Shown one piece after another: positions 1 to 12,823 of a DNA stretch of 64,000 nucleotides (its first letter is position 1; each line of letters begins with the position of its first letter). The notes below the pieces were generated by a model, which saw nothing but the letters and a program-made list of their open reading frames with translations, did no database searches and was not told the origin of the DNA. The stretch is taken from the NCBI GenBank assembly GCA_029449235.1, contig JANATG010000022.1:62001-126000 (forward strand), read 5' to 3'. Origin of the DNA: Linnemannia schmuckeri. Taxonomy: Eukaryota; Mortierellomycota; Mortierellomycetes; Mortierellales; Mortierellaceae. A program made the translations under genes and the position numbers.

Positions 1-2472
1 AGCTCTTTACCCCCAACAGGTGAGCCTTATTTTTCTGAAGGCACTGCTAGGATGTGTATTCGAAAGAGCTTATATCAAAGAGATGAATGACTCATTTTGA
101 CACCTTTTGTTCAAATAGCCCCCATATTGGTCTGTCGCTGGACGGAGTGGAGATCATTACCAACAGCAGTGGAAGCCACCATGAGCTGCGCAAACTCCAT
201 ACTCGTATGGAGCTAATCAAGGAAGCAACACTCAAGGTAAAGCAAGCATTTTCATCCGCATGCTCTCAATTGGAGCATAGCGCAGATATCTCTCGAAGCA
301 CTTACCATGTCTCCTCCATTTAAATACATGTCATGATTAGAGTGGAGGAATTTACTTATATGCAAACCAGCAGGGATGCGATGGCGACCGACTCTACTAC
401 GATGGATGTGCGCTCATTGTGGTCAATGGCGCAGTAGTGGGCCAAGGATCGCAGTTTTCGATCGGAGATGTCGAAGTTGTAACTGCAACTATCGATCTGG
501 AAGATATTCGCTCTCTCCGATCTTCCTGCAGTCGAGGCATCCAGGCTGCCAGCAGCGCAAGCTACCGCAGAATCCAGGCCAATATGGCGCTGTCGGATGG
601 TCGTCTGGAGGATAATCCTGCGATCGTCCCTACTGTTATCAGGCCCGTGTTCTATCACACACCCGAAGAGGAGATCAGGTAACACTTGGGAGGAATGGTG
701 GCGTACTTGTGATTATTGTCAACTAAGCAATACTAACTATTCGACCGCGAATAAATTTTATGAGGAAATAGTTTGGGACCAGCATGCTGGCTTTGGGATT
801 ACCTCCGCCGCTCCAAGACAAGTGGATTCTTCTTGCCATTGAGCGGAGGCATCGACAGTTGTGCGACCGCTACGATTGTCGCGTCCATGTGTCGGTTGGT
901 TGTCCAGTCTTGTGCCAAGGGCGATAAACAGACTATTGCGGACGCACGTCAGGTCACTGGAGAGTCTGCCGAGACTGGATATATCCCTACTGATCCTCAG
1001 GAGTTTGCCGGGTAAACATAGAGCTGTTTGATTTGAATGCGATAAGGATGTAAGAGCGCCTCAATCCTCAATTGATCTGCAAGCTAATTGAGTCTCTTAC
1101 ATGATGACTTAGCCGTATCTTCCACACGTGTTATATGGGCACCGCGAACTCCTCCGCCGACACGCGTGCAAGAGCCAAGGAGCTTGCAGAGACCATCGGA
1201 AGGTAACTAGCGCTTCTTGGCCTTGACAAACAGGATCGTTTGAAGCCAAAGCTAGACTAGAGCGATGCTTTACTAATCAAGCTCATATTTCAACAGTTAC
1301 CATGTAGATTTGAACATGGATACGGTAGTGGCGGCCATGCAGGCGCTGTTCACGCTTGTCACAGGAAAGACGCCAGCGTTCCGGGCACATGGAGGTTCAA
1401 ACGTTGAGAACCTGGCATTGCAAAACATCCAAGCCCGTCTTCGTATGGTCATTGCCTACATCTTTGCCCAGCTCTTGCCCTGGGTCCGTGGACGCCCCGG
1501 ATCTCTGCTCGTCCTTGGAAGCGCCAATGTTGACGAATGGTAGGTGTTCGTTAACTTTCTTGGTCGCTGTTCGCTGTTATCGATGGCTTTGGAGGAATAA
1601 CTGACATGACCTTTTCTTCCTCATGTGAACCTAGTCTGAGAGGATATTTCACAAAGTACGACTGCTCGAGTGCGGACATCAACCCTATCGGCAGTATCAG
1701 TAAAGCCGATCTGCGCCGGTTCATTGCCTATGCCCAACTGGCCTTCAACATGCCCGTCCTCGAAAGGTATGACCCCTTTCTTTCGTGTTTCCTTCTCTAT
1801 TTTGTGCAGCCACCTATTTTACAACCCATGCAAATTGAGCTAACCACACGGTGCATCTAATTCTTAAATGAAATAGCTTCCTGCACGCGACGCCGACGGC
1901 AGAATTGGAACCGATCACGGAAAACTATGTGCAGGCGGATGAGGTGGACATGGGCATGACCTACGACGAGTTGACTGAATTTGGACGTCTGCGTAAGGTC
2001 TACAAGTGTGGGCCTTACAACATGTTTACCAAGCTTGTTCATCTCTGGAGCGATAAACTTGAAGTTTCCGAGGTAAGCTCATTCTTGTTTATTGTTCAGA
2101 AAGCAGGACTATGGCAAAAGCAAGCGAGAGCATGCGCATTTCCCTGCTCGTTTTTGCAGAGGAGAAGAGTAGAGGCTTCCGTGTCCCTAACACCTACATC
2201 CGCACCCTCGTCATTTTTTTTCTCTCTTTTTTTCAACGTGGACTTAGATTGCGGTGAAAGTGAAGAGATTCTTCTTTTACTACTCGATCAACCGCCACAA
2301 GATGACGACCCTCACCCCAGCCTACCACGCAGAATCGTACAGCCCCGACGACAATCGATTCGATCTGCGACCCTTCTTGTACAACGCTTCGTGGTCCTGG
2401 CAGTTTGAAAAGATTGATCGGACCGTTTTCGTCTTGGAGAAAGAGCAGGAGGAGCTCAAGAGGCAGAAGTAA
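1..2472 (+). CDS. QNS1: Glutamine-dependent NAD(+) synthetase, 3' part (5' end outside window)
   Basis: Makes NAD from deamido-NAD, ATP and glutamine, the last step of NAD synthesis, normally in the cytosol and nucleus. Nine exons lie in the window: 1-19, 119-236, 341-678, 772-1011, 1113-1202, 1297-1539, 1635-1766, 1877-2072 and 2248-2472; they give about 532 codons. The first exons are the end of the N-terminal nitrilase-like glutaminase domain (SPHIGLSLDGVEIIT, GGIYLYANQQGCDGDRLYYD). The synthetase domain follows, with the ATP-pyrophosphatase P-loop LSGGIDS in exon 4 and the conserved ENLALQNIQAR, LGSANVDE, TKYDCSSADINPIG and NRHKMTTLTPAYHAE blocks. A perfect TACTAAC branch site lies at 731-737 in the third intron, and AATAAA follows the stop at 2585-2590. 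The start codon and the glutaminase catalytic residues lie upstream of the window. Identification is very secure. Confidence 0.96.
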
Positions 2473-2815
2473 TATGCGGTGTGTTTCGTGTGTAGCATGA
2501 TTTTGGATCTTTGAAAAATTTGGGAGTCTGGATCTTTTGCTTTTTACTATATGTAGAAAAAAGAGATGTATTCATTCAGCTGCTAATAAATAGTTTTTGA
2601 ACACCTGTGGGATGCCTTTTCTGTTTCTATCACAGGCTAGCTGTGAGCTTGTTTATTGTGTTTTTTGTTTAGTTTTTTTTTTCTTGTTTGTGCGAGGGGG
2701 TATGTTGCTGTAGCAAAAAAAAGAGAATGTAGTAGCAAAAAAAGAAAAGGTAGTGAAAGTTTAGCAAACTGTATAGACAGTCTAATGTGCCAGAAGAAGG
2801 AGGGGGGTTCTTGTT
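2473..2815. other. Intergenic region between convergent genes
   Basis: Shared 3' space of the NAD synthetase and phospholipase C genes. It holds AATAAA at 2585-2590 for the + strand gene and several short A and T runs; I see no gene in it. Confidence 0.7.
2585..2590 (+). terminator. Polyadenylation signal of QNS1
   Basis: A canonical AATAAA hexamer lies 113 bp after the QNS1 stop codon and before the convergent phospholipase C gene. Confidence 0.6.
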
Positions 2816-5800
2816 TTACTTGGACTTGGGTGGTGGGGTGGGAGGCAAGGGGGGAAGATCAGAGGGCTGCAAAAAACTTTCAGTGGTGGACTCAATCGGG
2901 GGCAGCTGGGGAGCGCCGCCATTAGATACCGCAGACTCGACTGCTTTACCGACAGCAGGTTGGGCAAGAATGGTTGTAGTGCCGTTGGCGTTGTTGTTGG
3001 CGTTGTTGTTGGTGGTAGTGGTGGCAGTAGTAGGAGCAGCGTGGAGAGAGTGAACAGAACTGTTCTGGCTCAAAGCAAGAGTCTCTGATGGCTCCGAAGG
3101 CTCCTTGTGGCTAGACTCTGTCGATGAACGTGACTCGACTGAGGCCTTTGGCTTGACGACCTTATCATGAGGTAAAGGTGGAAGTTCACCCGAAGACCAG
3201 TCCTGGTTGAGTGGAGGTCGCTGAACGGATGATGATGCTGATGTTGCGTTCACGGGCAGGGGTGGCAACTCTCCCGATGATCCCCTCGAAAGGAGAGGTT
3301 GACGTTGAATGGCGCCTTGATTCCTGGTAGTGAGTACAGGCTGAATTGAGACCTTGATAAAGAGCGTGCTGTATAGGTAAGGGTCTCCCGAGGGGTCGTG
3401 CAACTGAATATGGCGATAACCCTCCTGGAGGCAATCCAATGAGATGCAGTAGGAAGCAATCAGATCCGAAAACTTGATATCCTCGTCCTGAACGACAAAC
3501 CGGAAGAAAACCAGCTGATGGTGCTCATAGTCGACGCGGAACTTGAACGATTCCTGCCAGAGGGGGTTGAAGCCGTTGTCGCTGACATGGCGCGTCTTGT
3601 ATTTGATCGCTGACTGTCCAGGAACCAACATCTCCACCTCACAGACGGGGTCAATCACATCTCCTGACTGTGCCTCGTTAGGTCTTGGCAGTTGCTGTGC
3701 CGAGATGATCTATTTGAAAACAAAAGAGCACATCCTCAAAGTTAGCCCCAGGAGTTTACATAATTCATGGGCGATCCTAAAATAAGCTCTAAAGCAGATA
3801 CCATGCTTACCTCAAGAGTGACATCGACAGGGTAGGTCTTGACAAAGCTAGGGGCCTTGTCGTGATTGCAGACCTCACCAGCGCCAAGTCTCAATGCCTC
3901 AGGCTTCAAGACATATCCACAGTGTCCGTTCATTGTAAACATGGCGCTGTTCATTTGCATGCCACGATCTATATGACAAAAAAATCAGTTCCGTGAGGAT
4001 ATGTTTTTGGTGGCGCCAAACTTAAGAGGGGCCTCGTCATAATGATATCTTACCATGGCTCTGATAGTTCAAGGCAACGACCTGGCAACCGCCAGCCCAG
4101 TGGTGATGAGGGTCGTAGTTAGTCGAGTTGATCCTGAAGCCAGCAGGGTACACTCGGGTCAGATGGCTCTTGTTCATATTGATATACTCCTGCAAATTCT
4201 GCTTGGCTAACCGCAGAGACACGCGCTCAGAGAACGAGATGATCTTGTGTGGGGAGCAGCCGTCGTGAGTGAATCCCGGGAAGTGGCGAGACTGACAGTA
4301 GATGGTGATGTTGCTCAATGCTCGTGCAATCCTGACCTTCTTGGACTTTGTCTTAGGCTTTTTGACGCTCTCGGAGTCACTCTCACTCTCTACAGGGTGC
4401 GAAGATAATGATACGGTACGATTAGATAATGAAAGAGCACGTACTGAGTTGAGTGGCTACTGTTTGCCACATTGGCTCATTCCCAAATGATGGTTTACCT
4501 CGCTCAGACTCGGACTCGGTATCGGTCGAAAACTCTTGCGAGGTAGCGTCGGGCGGCAAGACCTTGGACTTGATAAGAATCTTGAACTGGAGGTCATCTG
4601 GACTGGGAAGAGTGACATTCTCGCTATCCAAGGGCGCAACGACCAGCCAGCTGCCCAGCTTTGTCCGCATGATGTTGGCCATGATGTCCTGTTGGTCGAG
4701 GTCACAGTGAATTTCCAGCGACAGGATCAAGGGATACGGTGAGTTAACAAACGCATAGGTTGAGATGGCCTCAATAACGTCTCGAAACAAAATTTTCGAC
4801 GTCCTAATAGGTCGTAAAAGAGACAAAAGAGTAATAAAAGCGGTCAATACATCGTCCGGACAACAGGCAGTGGTTTTCCCGAGTGCCGAAAAACAGTGCA
4901 TGGGTACTCACAGCGTGCGTCCGTGATAGATGACAGGCTGACCATCAGGACCATCCCAACAGTCGACTAGCAGGAATGGAAGTCGAAAACAGATAAAATA
5001 AAGGAGAGCGTGAGGTTAGTATCTTATGCATCGCATTAAAGAGAATGCAAAAAAATGAAATATCAACGCCGAGGAAGCATGCCAAGGAAAAACGTACGTT
5101 CGACACAACGACATCCGCTTTGCAAAGCCCGAATGTACCCTTCGATCGAAGAGATGCCGGTCAACTGGTGTCCAAGGAGATAAGTGTTGTGAGAGCTGCT
5201 GATATAGTAGTTGGATAGCGTCTGGGACATGTCCTGATGGACGTGGGCATGTTCAGGAGCCACGATTGAGTTGTCAGCCGATACAAGGAAACTTGTCAGC
5301 GAGTCGACCGTGAACTTGTCAACTGTCTTGTCGATATGCTTGCCGTAGATCTCGCGGATGTGCTCAACATCATCGGTCGTCTTTTGGATGTGCAACATGA
5401 AATCGATAAACTCATCAACAGACATGTGGTCGAGTCTAGTGAGTTGGTTGTACAGGCTGATGATCTCCTTGCGCTCCTTCAACAACTTGACGAAATGCGT
5501 AAAGTTGGAAAAGTCCAAAAAACCTTGGCGCTTCTCGTCCGCCTGGTCGAATCGAAGTCGAATTTCCTTCCTCGAAAAGTTGATGTTGAGGCGGTGACAC
5601 AGCCGCACGACCTCCTCATAACCAAGCTTTGAGTCAACATCCTTGTCGGCATCCATCCAGTGCTCCTTGAGCCATTGGTTCGTCTTGCGCTGCAACTGAG
5701 GCAATCCTTCGGCAACCTCTCGCTTGACCGACCACATACGCTCGACGGCTATGATCCAGTCCTGATAGGTGTCCTTGGTGGGTGCGACGAGATGCAGAGC

Positions 5801-7564
5801 CTTGTACTTGCCCATGGCCGAATAGATGATGGTCAACCAACGCTCCTCGTGCTCTGGCTTGACACGCAGCTGCTCCCGATACATCCTTGCGGCTTTGCCC
5901 TTTCGAAGCTCTTTAATCTGCTCCACATTGACTATTATTATCATAGAATAGAAAAATTATAATTGAATAAGGGAAATGGAGATATAAAAAGAAGGCAAAA
6001 ATAACCCATCGACATAGTGAGCACACATGCGCATAATAGAGCCTTGGGGAAAGAAAAGGATGGGAGGGGCGGGAAGACAAAAAAAAAAAAGGGAAAAAAA
6101 GCAAGCAATGGCATTATCGTTCGTTGCAGAAAGCACAATGGCAGCAACGGGCATTAACCTACTTTTCTTTTCAGACTTACTTCGTCCAAATTTCCTAGAG
6201 TCCCAGAGAATTCTTCCCTGTTCTAAGTCCAGCTTGAACAGACGCGAGTGCTGCTTTTTGGCTGAGACCTTCAACATCTGTGTCCCTGCAGCCAATTGTC
6301 TGGCCACGGCAGGATTTAATGGTGGTACAGACTCTCCAGATGTGACCTTGGCAGCTTCGACATCACGCTTGGGCTCTACTCCGGTCACTTGGAGTGGCTG
6401 CTCCAATGCGGAAGATTGAGCTGTTGATCCTGAACCGAGGATCGAGGTCGCTCCTCCTGCTACGGCTACTCCTGTTGTAACTGTTGTAGCTGTTGCTGTA
6501 CTAGGGGCATCGATCGAGGCGCTGCTGGCCTCTGAAGAGGTTTTGCTGTGCGTAAGAATAGGTTTGGGTGAAGACTGTTTCACGTCTGAAGTGGAGATGG
6601 AAGTCGAAACAGCTGATGTAGGAGCAGCATTGATTGAGGTTGAGATTGTTGCGACGGCAGCGTTGTTGCTTGAACGCGACAGGGTGCGATCGAGAGCAGG
6701 TCGCTGGGTATGAGAATCCTGACGAAGAGGAGAAGAGATTGGAGGGGTAGTGGACAATTGAGTCTGGAGATCTTTGATAGACGCATCAGAGCTAGTTGAA
6801 GTTCTGCGGTGGCTACGGAGAAAGTGTTCTTGAGATCTGTTGGCGGCCGAGTTGCCACCACGAGGCCATTGAACGACGGGTGTCTCTGAATTGATGGCGG
6901 AGGCCTGATCGGGCGAGCCCTTATGGACACTGCCGGCGCGAGTGACCTTCGTCGATGACGAGCGGGCGATGGTGACGGGAGGGGTGGAAGAGAAGATGAT
7001 AATGTCCTCGTTCCTCGGCTCGTCGCTGTTGCTCTCGGTGGACGACCTTCGACCCTGGTAGCTGGAGGTGCGTCGGATGAAGATGGACTGTGGCGATGCG
7101 TCTGTTATATCGGTGTCGTTCTTTTGTGCAGGAGGCATGTTAACCGGATTGGTGGTAGTGCTGCTGTCATTAGAGTGGGCGGTGTGCTCTCCTGAAGGAA
7201 CAATGGTAGAGGGATTGGTGGTAGCGATATCTGTGGGAAAGATGGATGAGAGTGGAACCTTGTTGTGCTTGTTGCTAAATTGGTGGAGGTTTCCTTCAGC
7301 AGTGGTAGCAGCTCTGTGAGGCGAAGTTGTTGCGGGTTCTACTGCTGTTTGTACGGCGCCATTTCCGCTGTCAGTGAAGCCTTCGGTGTTTGGTTGGCGA
7401 TAGATGGATGTGCGGAGACGGGCAGGGAGGGAGTTGCGGAAAGAGTTGTTGGCCTTGAGGTGGTCCTTGTCCTTGTCTTTCTTACCAAGAGAGGGGCTGC
7501 TGGGTCTTGAGGAAGGAGAGTCCTGGTTCCATCCCGTGATGGCCTTCTTGATCTTGTCAAACAT
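2816..7564 (-). CDS. PLC1: Phosphoinositide-specific phospholipase C (PLC-delta type)
   Basis: Hydrolyses PI(4,5)P2 to inositol trisphosphate and diacylglycerol at the plasma membrane. Seven exons (6181-7564, 5098-5931, 4912-4966, 4499-4803, 4054-4389, 3811-3968, 2816-3709, read downwards) give 1321 aa. A Ser/Thr-rich tail of about 420 residues precedes a PH domain (about 425-540, DWIIAVERMW near its end), EF-hands (about 560-630, WMDADKDVDSKLGYEE), the X box (about 690-850), the Y box (from about 880, SNITIYCQSRHFPGF) and a C2 domain (about 1025-1150, NPLWQESFKF). The catalytic residues are present: both histidines (SSSHNTYL and IYHGRTL) and the acidic calcium ligands (ELDCWDG, LSLEIHC). The intron at 4967-5097 sits between the two halves of the catalytic core. 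A low-complexity Pro/Ser tail of about 150 residues follows C2. The long N-terminal tail is typical of filamentous fungi. ATG at 7564 follows a pyrimidine-rich leader. Confidence 0.95.
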
Positions 7565-7900
7565 CCGACTCTTTTCTTATTCTAGTCGCTGTTGATACTC
7601 GTCAGGGTGTGATGTGGTGGTGTGATGTGAGTGTTGTGTGATGTGAGTGTTGTATGATGTGTGTGTGTCAATGGTAGTAGAATGGGACTGAGAGAGTGGT
7701 GATGGGTGGCAGTAAAGAGAAAGAGAAAAGTGGTGGCGGCGGGTGATGGTGTCGACTGGGGTTGAGTGTTGGTAGTGTGTTTAGTGAAACGAAGAAGAGT
7801 AGGGGAAGAAAAAGAAAAGAAGGAAAAAGGGAATAAAGGAGTGTAAGTTAAAGAGAGAAAGAAAGATAAAGGGAGGGCAAACAAGACAAAGAATGAATGA

Positions 7901-7965
7901 ATGAAAGAAACAAAGAAAGAAAGAAACAAAGAAAGAAAGAAAGAAAGAAAGAAAGAAAAGAGAAA
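7901..7965. repeat. GAAA-type purine microsatellite in PLC1 leader
   Basis: Repeats of GAAA interrupted by ACAAA units form a homopurine tract upstream of PLC1. Mirror-symmetric purine tracts like this can form triplex DNA; that is a possibility, not something shown here. Confidence 0.8.
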
Positions 7966-8037
7966 GTGTGGTTGTTCACCGAGGACGATAAAGTGTGTCT
8001 TGCAAGAAGAGGAAGAGAATCAAAAAAAAAAGGCGTG

Positions 8038-8069
8038 TGAAAGGGAAAGGGAAAGGGAAAGGGAAAGAC
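8038..8069. repeat. Tandem GGGAAA hexamer
   Basis: About five copies of a GGGAAA unit in the purine-rich region upstream of PLC1. Confidence 0.8.
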
Positions 8070-8446
8070 AAGAAAAATGCGAGGAGACACGTTTGTTTGA
8101 TTCTTTGTGGTGCGAAGAAAGAAAATAAAAAAAAAGCAGTTGACCCTGACCTGACTTTTGAGCTTGGCTTGTGGTCTTGTCCTCCTGCTCTTCCCAACGG
8201 ATAGGTTTAGTTACCATTATTATGCACCAAACAAGGATCATTCATTCAGTCATGTCAAGGATGACAAGAAAAATATAAACGACATGGTCTTGGTGGTGGT
8301 ACCCTGTGTCTGCTATCCCATGATGTGCATACACACACATATACACGCCATGCCACTATGCCACTGATGATTGTTCCTAATATCCTACTTGGAACTGCTA
8401 TTCTTATCTCGCATCACCATCATTCATTACCCATCATCATCACAAT

Positions 8447-8449
<3 letters not shown>

Positions 8450-8477
<28 letters not shown>
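8450..8477. repeat. AT dinucleotide microsatellite
   Basis: Uninterrupted alternating A and T for about 28 bp in the intergenic region between PLC1 and La. Confidence 0.9.
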
Positions 8478-8481
<4 letters not shown>

Positions 8482-9342
8482 CCTCAGGACCAATTTTATT
8501 TCCAGCAGCCAAATTAATACTTCCTTTCCTTGCAAGCAAGCAACCAACAAAGGTACACCCTCCTACTCATCAGCGTTTACTCATTCCTAACATGGTGTGC
8601 GACAAGGGCATGTCACCACCTTATTGGAATTAGGAAAGTATGTGTGTTTGTTTTAAACTTACAGCACAACATCATCATAGGAAAGGTAACTTCTTTTACA
8701 GAGGGACGTCCACCTCTAAGTGGGGACATTCCCCCGAGACGAGAAACAAACACCAAGAACGAAAGGGAAGCAAGGCGGAGTGACAACTGGACCATTCTCT
8801 GGGAGTAACATTAAATATTCACACAAAGCAATTGGGTCATCATCATCATTGCATCCTTACGATAGACACCGACTGTTTGCGCCAACAGTTGGACAACTTT
8901 TTCCTTCGGGCTACTGGAGTCCAACGGCAAACGAGGGGAAGCGCAGGCTGTATATTTCTTTCATGGGCTTTTTTTCTTTTCTTTTTTGGTCAATTGAATC
9001 CCAGTGCCCAGTGACACGACAAGTGGGGAGCTAAATCAACCCCCTTCGTCTTTCTTCATTCTTGAAAGCATTCATTTCTGAACCCTCGCGACCATTTGAC
9101 TGGTCGGGTGCCCGAGTAAGGGACGACGTGATACCCAAAAATATTCATTAGAGTTGACAGCCCACCTCTCACTTTTGCCTTTGTTCTCATCCAATTGCGC
9201 TCTGTATCTCGAGAGGCACCCAGTCTCGCCTGTACCAGCCTATACGGCGCCCATTTATTAGCTCTTCCTTCAAAACAAAGATATAGCAAATCTTTTGGAG
9301 TATTGACTGGACCTTGGGTAACACACTTGGGGGAACTCACTC

Positions 9343-9369
9343 TTTTTTTTTTTTTTTTTTTTTTTTTTT
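9343..9369. repeat. 27-nt T homopolymer
   Basis: Uninterrupted run of 27 T in intergenic DNA, one of four runs of exactly this length in the window. Confidence 0.9.
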
Positions 9370-11054
9370 CTTATTTTACATTCCGTTGAGTCGGAGGGAT
9401 CCTAAGGTTAGAAAGGATAAAGAAGGACTTTTTTTTCATGCCCTTTGCTCAGTTGCTCGTTTTTTGTTGTTCCCTTAGTAGCAGTTGTTCGATGCATGAT
9501 AATTACCAGGGGCTATCCTATGTAAATCAGATCGAGACTTGCATTTTTTTCATCGCCCTATTCATCTACAGGTGTAAGGGTCAGGGGGATCAAAGAAGAA
9601 AGGACAGAAGTTGTTCAATTTCAATCATGCAACAGCCTGTTGTTGATGTAGTCGATTGTTTTGTGTTGTTTGTTCATTTTTTCTTTGTTGTCTTCTTTGG
9701 TTTGGTGGATGGATAACGATTTCCCTTTCCACATGTATTTGGTCTGGCCCCCAACCTCCTTTTTTCTGTGTATCCCTTTCTCTTTAATTCACGCACCATT
9801 CTTCCATGTCTATTGCGCCTTTTTTCCGTGCAGAACATCCCTTTCGCTTTATTTTTTTCTCATCGTCCATCCCTCAGCCTCAGGAAAAGCAGATTTTGAG
9901 CATTGACAGCAAATTCAAACCAAATACAATTGGCCATTCAGCGTGTCCCGTGCCACCCACATGGTGCCATCCTCGGTTCAACAGGTCAAAATGCATTTCT
10001 TCTTTCTCTGCGCTCAGTATTCAATGCGAAAGAGGAGAACACAAAGAGGTGTACTGTGGGCAAGGTACGAGCGAGGCTGCATCTTTGGGCGTCGATCAAA
10101 TAAGAAAGGTTCGGCAATGTGAGTAATTTTGAGAAATTGGACTTTTGGGATAAACACGACGAAACACAAAAAGCGAACGCCAACGTCAACAACCGACGAA
10201 CAGACGAAAGCAACAACAACAGCAGCAGAGAGGATCAGTTAAACGAAGTGAACCATATGAAGATCCTTTTTTTAGATTCCTCATCTTCTTACTCTCCCCG
10301 CCACTGTGTGCCCCGCCCGTCTCTCTTATCGTCTTCTCTTTTTAATTTTTTTGCTTTTTTTATGTTTCCCAATGCAATTATCGGGCGGATAAATGTTCGG
10401 CATGACAGGATTGAGTTTAATGGTATGCATTCTTTCATAGTTGACGTGACCAAGGTCATTTGTTGAGGAAAAGTGCTTTTCTAGGGGAAATGCGGACAAA
10501 CTGTGTTTTTTATTCTCCCATTATTGTGCCACGGAACAACTAGGACACTAGGAGCAACAGACACGCGCTCAGTCATAAATTGAACTGTCAATGGTGTATG
10601 CGTTGCATAAATTAGATGGCGGCACTTCATTTTCTTCCATAGTCAAACCCATTGTCACTTTACATTCTTGTCTCCTTGATATCAACTTTTTTGTGTCCAT
10701 GAATATCGTAGAATGCTTATAGAGAAGAGTCGCATCTAGTTGTTGACGGAGGCGTCAATTGAGGTTCACTGCAAGCAGGCGTACATAGATGCTTGACCGC
10801 AGTCGATAGAATGGCGGCCAAAAATGCTGTAAGAGATGGCTTCGACTCAGGATGACCACTTGGTGGCGCGGCGATCGATGTGATCATGTGATTTTTGGTG
10901 GCTTTTCTGAATTTCACTCTTTTTCCTCTCTCGAACAAAGCAACAAGCAGAAAAAAAAAAGAAAAAAAAAAAAAGAATAACAAGAACCATAGGACTTCTT
11001 TAGCTTCCCTTCTCTCTCCTACAACAACAATCACCTTTACATCAACTTCACATC

Positions 11055-12823
11055 ATGACTGACAAGGAGAACACCCCCGTCGAGGCTGCCGTTGCCACCG
11101 AGACTCCCGCCGTCGCTGCTGTTGCTGAGGCCCCCGCCGCTACTGAGGTCGCTGCTGTTTCTGAGGCCCCCGCTACCACTGCTGATGCACCTGTTGTCAA
11201 CAAGGATGAGGAGAAGGCCAAGATTCTCAAGCAGGTCGAGTTCTACTTCAGCGATTCGAACTTGCCCGTTGACAAGTTCTTGAGCGAGTTAGTCAACAAG
11301 TCCAAAGACGGCTGTACGTATTTCAACCGCAACTCCATGCTCAAGCAACGCTTACACACACACAACACACTACAACAACAACAACAAACACATACGCCAC
11401 CGCATGCACGCATACACGCATACCTACACAAATACAACGACTAGACCGGACTACCACTGGATCGTGACTCGTCTTTCATACAGGAAGAGTGATCATTATC
11501 AATTGGAATTGCACTAACAACTCGTTTTCAACATATATCTATTTCTGTGCGATTTCATAGACGTCTCGATCGCCAAGATTGCTTCGTTCAAAAGAATGCG
11601 CGATTTCAAGGACAACGCTTTGATTGTCGAGGCTCTCCGTGAGTCCAAGTCTCTCTTGGAAGTCAGCGAAGATGGCTTGAAGGTCCGCCGCAAGGTCCCC
11701 GTCGGCCCCATTGACGACTACCACAACCGCTCCATCTACGCCGTACGTATTGTCTTATGCTTTCGTTTCTCGTGGAAGAACGCGTATTCTTTTGGTGTTA
11801 GCGCGCATTCTCGCGACAATACAAAACTGATCATTTTCATTCTTTCCATTTGACTACCAATGTTATAGAAAGGATTTGGTGAGGAGACTCCCTCTCTTCA
11901 GTTGGAGTTGGAGCAATACTTTGGTGCCCTTGGTGATGTCAAGCAGGTCCGCATGAGACGCAAGAACGGCTCGAACGAGTTCAAGGGATCGGTCTTTGTC
12001 GAGTATGCCACTTTGGATGAGGCCAACAAGGTCGGTTCCAGCAAGTTGCAGTTCAACGGGCAGGACTTGCTCGTCATGACCAAGTAAGTGTTGTCATGAC
12101 TCGTTCTACTACAGGATTCTGGATCTTTTGCTTTTATTGTCTCGTCAGTTACCTTGAGAGAAAAGCTTTGCTACTCTGGAATTTTGGTGTATATCATCAA
12201 GTCAGTCGCAATTCTTAGTTAAAAAAGTCATTGTTACTAACCTAAATATGGTTTGCGTCCTCCTGAACGCGATCCTTCGACCAATTAGAAACGAGTACTG
12301 CGAAATGAAGGCTAAGCAGTTGGGATTGGACCCTAACGAGATCAAGAAGAGCCAGATGAGCAAGGGATTCGGCAACGAGAAGAAGAGGCCCAGAGAGGAG
12401 GACACTGTTGAGGACCTTAAGGGCAAGGTGATCCGTTTGAGCGGCATTACCACTGGCGAGGGCGCAGGATTGAGGGAGATTAAGGATGCCATGAAGGAGC
12501 ACTTCCGTTATGGATATGTCTTCTGGCCCAAGGAGACCAGCGTGATTGAAGTCCAGATCAAGGATGCTGACAAGGATGCTGCTAAGGTTGTTGCAGACCT
12601 TCAGGCCAAAAACTTTGAGTTCAATGGCATCAAGCCCGAGATTACTGTTGTCTCGGATGAGGACACCCAGAAGTTCTTTGATGAGAAGAAGTTGTGGGAG
12701 ACCAACAATGCCCGTGAGCCCCGTGCTGGTCGTGGTGGTCGCGGTGGTCGCGGTGGTCGCGGCGGCCGTGGTGGTCGTGGTGGCCGTGGAGGCAACGACC
12801 GCAAGAAGATCCGTACCGATTAA
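11055..12823 (+). CDS. LHP1: La ribonucleoprotein (La motif, RRM1, xRRM-like, RGG tail)
   Basis: Binds the UUU-OH 3' ends of nascent RNA polymerase III transcripts and chaperones tRNA precursors and other small RNAs, mainly in the nucleus. Exons 11055-11313, 11561-11742, 11869-12083 and 12289-12823 give 396 aa. An Ala/Val/Glu-rich N-terminus (about 1-50) leads into the La motif (about 52-140) with the diagnostic QVEFYFSDSNLPVDKFL and ALRESKSLLEVSEDG. RRM1 (about 155-235) contains KGSVFVEYATLDEA as RNP1. A second RRM-like domain (about 270-360, GKVIRLSGITTGEGAGLREI) precedes an RGG tail (positions 12721-12801) of repeated Arg-Gly-Gly. This is the genuine La layout rather than LARP1 or LARP7. 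The first and second introns split the La motif. GC-rich third positions suggest strong expression. Confidence 0.95.

Larger units (their letters stand above)
7565..11054. other. Long intergenic region between divergent PLC1 and La genes
   Basis: About 3.5 kb without a supportable gene. The PLC1-proximal part (about 7580-8080) is purine-rich on this strand, so pyrimidine-rich on the PLC1 coding strand, as in other leaders in this window. Beyond it are an AT dinucleotide tract (8450-8477), a 27-T run (9343-9369) and mixed AT-rich sequence. Open frames here are short, of low complexity and match nothing I know. An A-rich stretch (about 10951-10976) precedes the La start. Confidence 0.6.

Noticed and set aside
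9085..9120. Small hairpins (GACCA...TGGTC, CGGG-TG-CCCG)
   Set aside because: Too short for a known RNA gene and without conserved motifs.
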